DNA of 8,536 nucleotides, taken from an uncultured Dialister sp. (GTDB taxonomy: Bacteria; Bacillota; Negativicutes; Veillonellales; Dialisteraceae). Shown piece by piece: positions 6,778 to 8,536 of this stretch. The position numbers and the translations under genes were made by a program. Positions within the stretch are counted from its first letter, which is position 1. The number at the start of each line of letters is the position of its first letter. Under the pieces are notes generated by a model. That model was given only the letters and a program-made list of their open reading frames with translations, was not told where the DNA came from and did no database searches. The stretch covers positions 1-8,536 of the forward strand of contig NZ_UPZP01000095.1 in NCBI RefSeq assembly GCF_900538805.1, read 5' to 3'.

Positions 6778-6853
6778 AAGAGCTGCCGGAGGCGTCAAAA
6801 GGGGATAACCGTGATGGGCTCCTTCCCGCCGACCGGTATTTACTGACATTTTT
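6778..6853. other. intergenic stretch without recognised features
   Basis: First part of the 520-nt gap between the hydrolase and azlC. I see no gene, promoter or clear hairpin here. The remainder of the gap is accounted for by the repeats and the azl promoter listed separately. Confidence 0.5.
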
Positions 6854-6929
6854 GTTACTTACGATTCTTACCGAGATCCTTCGCTTGCGCTCAGGATGAC
6901 GGTGTCCAGCGGGAAGGTAAGTACGTAAC
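6854..6929. repeat. nested palindromic intergenic element
   Basis: An outer interrupted inverted repeat, GTTAC (6854-6858) plus CTTACC (6867-6872), mirrors GGTAAG (6916-6921) plus GTAAC (6925-6929). Inside it ATCCT at 6877-6881 pairs with AGGAT at 6893-6897 around CGCTTGCG. The minus strand of the core would translate to HPERKRRI, a string I have often seen in spurious proteins from gut bacteria, which suggests a widespread intergenic repeat and not a gene. Its right edge overlaps the start of repeat copy B by a few bases. Confidence 0.55.
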
Positions 6930-7113
6930 GCTGACTTCATGCTCATCGCCCGCAGGGCGATACCACAACCCTCAGCGGCAAAGCCGCTGTCGCCCCTTGA
7001 ACGAAGCGAACATAACCCTTCTACACAACCTGCGCCGTCAGGCGCGCCCCCTTTTATTTTGCGGCGTAAGCCGCCACTACCACCCTTTGAACCCTCTGAA
7101 CCTTTTGAACCCT
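6924..7113 (+). repeat. intergenic palindromic repeat, copy B (expanded form) with 9-bp tandem repeats
   Basis: Copy B opens with the same CGTAACGCTGACTTCAT (6924-6940) as copy A and the same hairpin with one extra pair, ATCGCCC-GCA-GGGCGAT at 6945-6961. It then adds three more hairpins: CAGCGGC/GCCGCTG (6973-6979, 6983-6989), GCGCC/GGCGC (7032-7036, 7041-7045) and GCGGC/GCCGC (7061-7065, 7070-7074). Similar linkers recur (TACCACAACCC at 6961-6971, CTACACAACCT at 7021-7031, CTACCACCCT at 7077-7086). It ends in three 9-bp units TTGAACCCT, CTGAACCTT and TTGAACCCT at 7087-7113. It is gene-free, and apparent reading frames through it are artefacts. Confidence 0.83.
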
Positions 7114-7145
7114 TTCCCTTTGCCACCGGCCGCCAAAGGGGTCCC

Positions 7146-7174
7146 TTGCATTCCCATTTCCTTTTCCATACAAT
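7146..7174 (+). promoter_or_regulatory. promoter of azlC-azlD
   Basis: TTGCAT at 7146-7151 and TACAAT at 7169-7174 are 17 nt apart, a near-consensus SigA-type promoter. Transcription should start near 7181, giving a leader of about 47 nt. The -10 box lies inside the left arm of the 20-bp inverted repeat listed next. Confidence 0.72.
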
Positions 7175-7215
7175 AAAAGGTACCTGCCCATGGAACAGGT
7201 ACCTTTTATTGTATG
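7167..7215 (+). promoter_or_regulatory. perfect 20-bp inverted repeat over the azlC promoter, start site and leader
   Basis: The arms at 7167-7186 and 7196-7215 are perfect reverse complements over 20 bp, with a 9-nt spacer CCCATGGAA. The core AAAAGGTACCTG / CAGGTACCTTTT has the shape of a bidirectional terminator. From the predicted start near 7181 the RNA would fold at its very 5' end and run into UUUUAUU, 12 nt before the azlC ATG. It could be an operator, an early attenuator, a terminator for read-through from upstream, or an mRNA-stabilising 5' hairpin. The symmetry is certain, the role is not. Confidence 0.75.
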
Positions 7216-7227
7216 TGAGGTGGATTT

Positions 7228-7941
7228 ATGCGTTCCCAGTCATCACCGGCCTGGAAAGCGCTGCATGAGGCGTTTCCTACGACCATTCCCATATTTGCGG
7301 GCTTCTGGTTTATTGCCTTTGCCTATGGCTTTTATATGTATACCCTGGGCTTTTCCTTCTTGTATCCTACCCTGATGGCCATGTTTATCTTTGGCGGTTC
7401 CCTGGAGTTTGTGACGGTGTCCATGCTGCTTTCTCCCTTTGCACCCTGGCAGGCGCTGGTGGTGGCTCTTACGGTGCAGGCGCGCCATTTGTTTTACGGT
7501 CTGGCCATGCTGGAAAGGTACAGGGGCACCGGCTGGAAGAAGCCTTTTCTTATTTTCTGGATGTGTGATGAAACTTTTGCGCTGAACTATTCTTCCACCA
7601 TTCCCTACGATGTGGACCGGGGCTGGTATTATTTCTGGGTGTCCTTCCTTGATTATTTTTACTGGGTTTCCGGAGCTTTTATCGGCGGCCTTCTGGGCTC
7701 CCTTGTTTCTTTTGATACGAAGGGGCTTTCCTTCGTCATGACCACCATGTTCCTTGTGGTTTTTCTGGAGCAGTGGATGAAGGAAGGAAAGCATTACACC
7801 GCCCTCATCGGGCTTTTCGTTTCGGCGGCTTCCCTCTGTTTCTTCGGGGAGGATTCTTTTATCATTCCTGCCATGGCGGGTATGCTTCTGGTGCTTACTG
7901 TTTTCAGGAAGCCCATTGAGAAAGCGGGGGGATTTTTATGA
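7228..7941 (+). CDS. azlC: AzlC family branched-chain amino acid exporter, large subunit
   Basis: Large membrane subunit of the AzlC-AzlD (LIV-E) exporter, which in known members exports branched-chain amino acids or their analogues such as azaleucine. It has 237 residues, the usual length, with hydrophobic segments near 18-40, 44-64, 70-84, 136-160, 168-181, 191-206 and 209-226. Family motifs are QARHLFYGLAM at 84-94, DETFAL at 114-119 and TKGLSFVMTTMFLVVF at 164-179, followed by LEQ. The ATG at 7228 has GAGGTGG at 7217-7223 directly after the inverted repeat. An alternative ATG inside the azlC frame further downstream would cut into the conserved first helix, so this start is preferred. The last 4 nt overlap azlD (ATGA), which indicates translational coupling and an obligate pair. 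No Lrp/AsnC-type regulator gene is adjacent. Confidence 0.93.
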   Translation: MRSQSSPAWKALHEAFPTTIPIFAGFWFIAFAYGFYMYTLGFSFLYPTLMAMFIFGGSLEFVTVSMLLSPFAPWQALVVALTVQARHLFYGLAMLERYRGTGWKKPFLIFWMCDETFALNYSSTIPYDVDRGWYYFWVSFLDYFYWVSGAFIGGLLGSLVSFDTKGLSFVMTTMFLVVFLEQWMKEGKHYTALIGLFVSAASLCFFGEDSFIIPAMAGMLLVLTVFRKPIEKAGGFL

Positions 7942-8273
7942 CTTCCATGCCTTTGTGGCAGCAGATTGCCACTATTGCTCTCTGCGCTTTAGGCACCATG
8001 ATCACCCGTTTCCTGTCTTTCCTCATTTTCAAGCCGGGAAGCCGTCTTCCGTCCTATGTGAAATACCTGGGAAAGGCGCTGCCCTCCGCGGTCTTTGCTC
8101 TGCTGGTGGTGTACTGTCTGAAGGATGTGTCCATCCTTACCGGCAGCCACGGTATTCCGGAGGCCCTGGGCATGGGACTCACCACCATCCTTCATCTGTG
8201 GAAGCGTCAGATGCTTCTTTCCATGGCAGGGGGCACGGTGTTTTACATGTTTCTGGTGCAGTATGTTTTCTGA
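7938..8273 (+). CDS. azlD: AzlD family branched-chain amino acid exporter, small subunit
   Basis: Small membrane partner of AzlC, 111 residues, the normal size, with four hydrophobic segments near 8-31, 46-61, 72-86 and 92-111. Motifs typical of AzlD are GTMITRFLSFLIF at 19-31, YLGKALPSAVFALLVVY at 43-59 and KRQMLLSMAGGTVFYM at 89-104. Its ATG at 7938 overlaps the azlC stop (ATGA), with a G-rich stretch (GCGGGGGGA) just upstream serving as a weak ribosome binding site, so it probably depends on azlC translation. The short gap after it (8274-8349) holds no gene. Confidence 0.92.
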   Translation: MTSMPLWQQIATIALCALGTMITRFLSFLIFKPGSRLPSYVKYLGKALPSAVFALLVVYCLKDVSILTGSHGIPEALGMGLTTILHLWKRQMLLSMAGGTVFYMFLVQYVF

Positions 8274-8349
8274 AGAGGAACGGAACGGAAGAGTCATTTA
8301 TACAGACATAACTTATTTGATAGTTTCTTGTTTCTGGTAAATGGTATGC

Positions 8350-8379
8350 AAAAAAAGGAGCACCCAAGGTGCTCCTTTT
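8350..8379. terminator. bidirectional terminator shared by azlD and tRNA-Glu
   Basis: AAAAGGAGCACC at 8353-8364 pairs perfectly with GGTGCTCCTTTT at 8368-8379 (12 bp, loop CAA). On the plus strand it ends azlC-azlD. On the minus strand the seven A residues at 8350-8356 become a strong T-run that ends the tRNA transcript only 5 nt after its CCA end. Confidence 0.9.
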
Positions 8380-8383
8380 GCTA

Positions 8384-8459
8384 TGGTGACCGGTATGGGA
8401 TTCGAACCCATACTCTCTGCGCTGAGAACGCAGCGTCTTAACCGTTTGACTAACCGGCC
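8384..8459 (-). tRNA. tRNA-Glu, anticodon CTC
   Basis: The minus strand folds as a complete 76-nt tRNA. The acceptor GGCCGGT pairs with ACCGGTC (one G-U), the D arm is GTC/GAC, and the anticodon stem CTGCG/CGCAG holds the loop TTCTCAG, so the anticodon is CTC, reading the glutamate codon GAG. The variable loop is AGAGT and the T arm is ATGGG-TTCGAAT-CCCAT. The discriminator base is A and the CCA end is encoded (8384-8386). It is a single gene with its own promoter and terminator. Confidence 0.96.
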
Positions 8460-8470
8460 ATGTATGACAT

Positions 8471-8499
8471 ATTATACATGAACGGTCTCATAAATGCAA
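8471..8499 (-). promoter_or_regulatory. promoter of tRNA-Glu
   Basis: On the minus strand TTGCAT (8499-8494) and a perfect TATAAT (8476-8471) are 17 nt apart. Transcription would start about 5 nt before the mature tRNA 5' end at 8459. This is a strong stable-RNA type promoter. The remaining bases to the window edge (8500-8536) show nothing I can assign. Confidence 0.85.
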
Positions 8500-8536
8500 G
8501 GGCTCCTTTTGGAAGAAGAAAAGATTCGCCCCTTAG

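Noticed and set aside
5908..6849. Minus-strand open frame of 313 codons
   Set aside because: It is opposite the C26 hydrolase and crosses its terminator. It contains no recognisable domain.
6776..7126. Minus-strand frame of 116 codons in the 520-nt gap
   Set aside because: It is composed of repeat sequence (Gly-Ser-Lys-Gly from the 9-bp repeats and the HPERKRRI string) and has no ribosome binding site that I can see.
7167..7227. T-box or amino acid riboswitch upstream of azlC
   Set aside because: The leader from the predicted start is only about 47 nt and lacks a T-box sequence or any complex fold.
7209..7237. Divergent minus-strand promoter from the mirrored TACAAT in the azlC palindrome
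   Set aside because: At 17 nt spacing the minus-strand -35 position reads GGGAAC, far from consensus, and there is no minus-strand gene to drive.
8384..8459. tRNA-Glu as an attachment site for an integrated element
   Set aside because: No integrase gene and no repeat of the tRNA 3' end is visible in the window.

Overview
The window looks like ordinary chromosome from a diderm Firmicute (Negativicutes; Dialister or a relative is my best guess, from memory of similar sequences rather than from a search). Two things point there. The two-subunit Fe-S L-serine dehydratase and the AGGAGG-type ribosome binding sites are Firmicute-like, while HldE and a family 9 glycosyltransferase imply an outer membrane with heptose-containing LPS. 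Coding DNA is GC-rich and the promoters are AT-rich islands.

Layout. (1) 38-4135: four tightly packed plus-strand genes, sdaAB-sdaAA-hldE-GT9, with gaps of 3 to 11 nt, closed by an intrinsic terminator at 4392-4423. They join serine breakdown (serine to pyruvate and ammonia) to ADP-heptose synthesis and heptose transfer. (2) 4136-4391: a hairpin-rich, gene-free spacer carrying copy A of an intergenic repeat. (3) 4482-5678: an MFS exporter with its own extended -10 promoter. (4) 5679-5925: a consensus promoter followed at once by two tandem terminator hairpins, then a possible Shine-Dalgarno switch, leading into a class I glutamine amidotransferase-like hydrolase (peptidase C26) at 5926-6708. 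(5) 6709-7227: about 520 nt without a gene, holding a bidirectional terminator, a nested palindrome, copy B of the repeat (expanded by extra hairpins) and the azl promoter, which is built into a perfect 20-bp inverted repeat. (6) 7228-8273: azlC-azlD, a branched-chain amino acid exporter pair overlapping by 4 nt. (7) A convergent terminator at 8350-8379 shared with tRNA-Glu(CTC) on the minus strand, which has its own near-consensus promoter.

The genes belong to known families and I see no undescribed multi-gene system, phage, IS element or CRISPR array. The signals worth a second look are non-coding: the modular palindromic repeat pair, the promoter-terminator leader ahead of the C26 hydrolase, the alternative pairing around that gene's ribosome binding site, and the palindrome over the azlC promoter and start of transcription. 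All plus-strand terminator, promoter and folding calls were made by eye.
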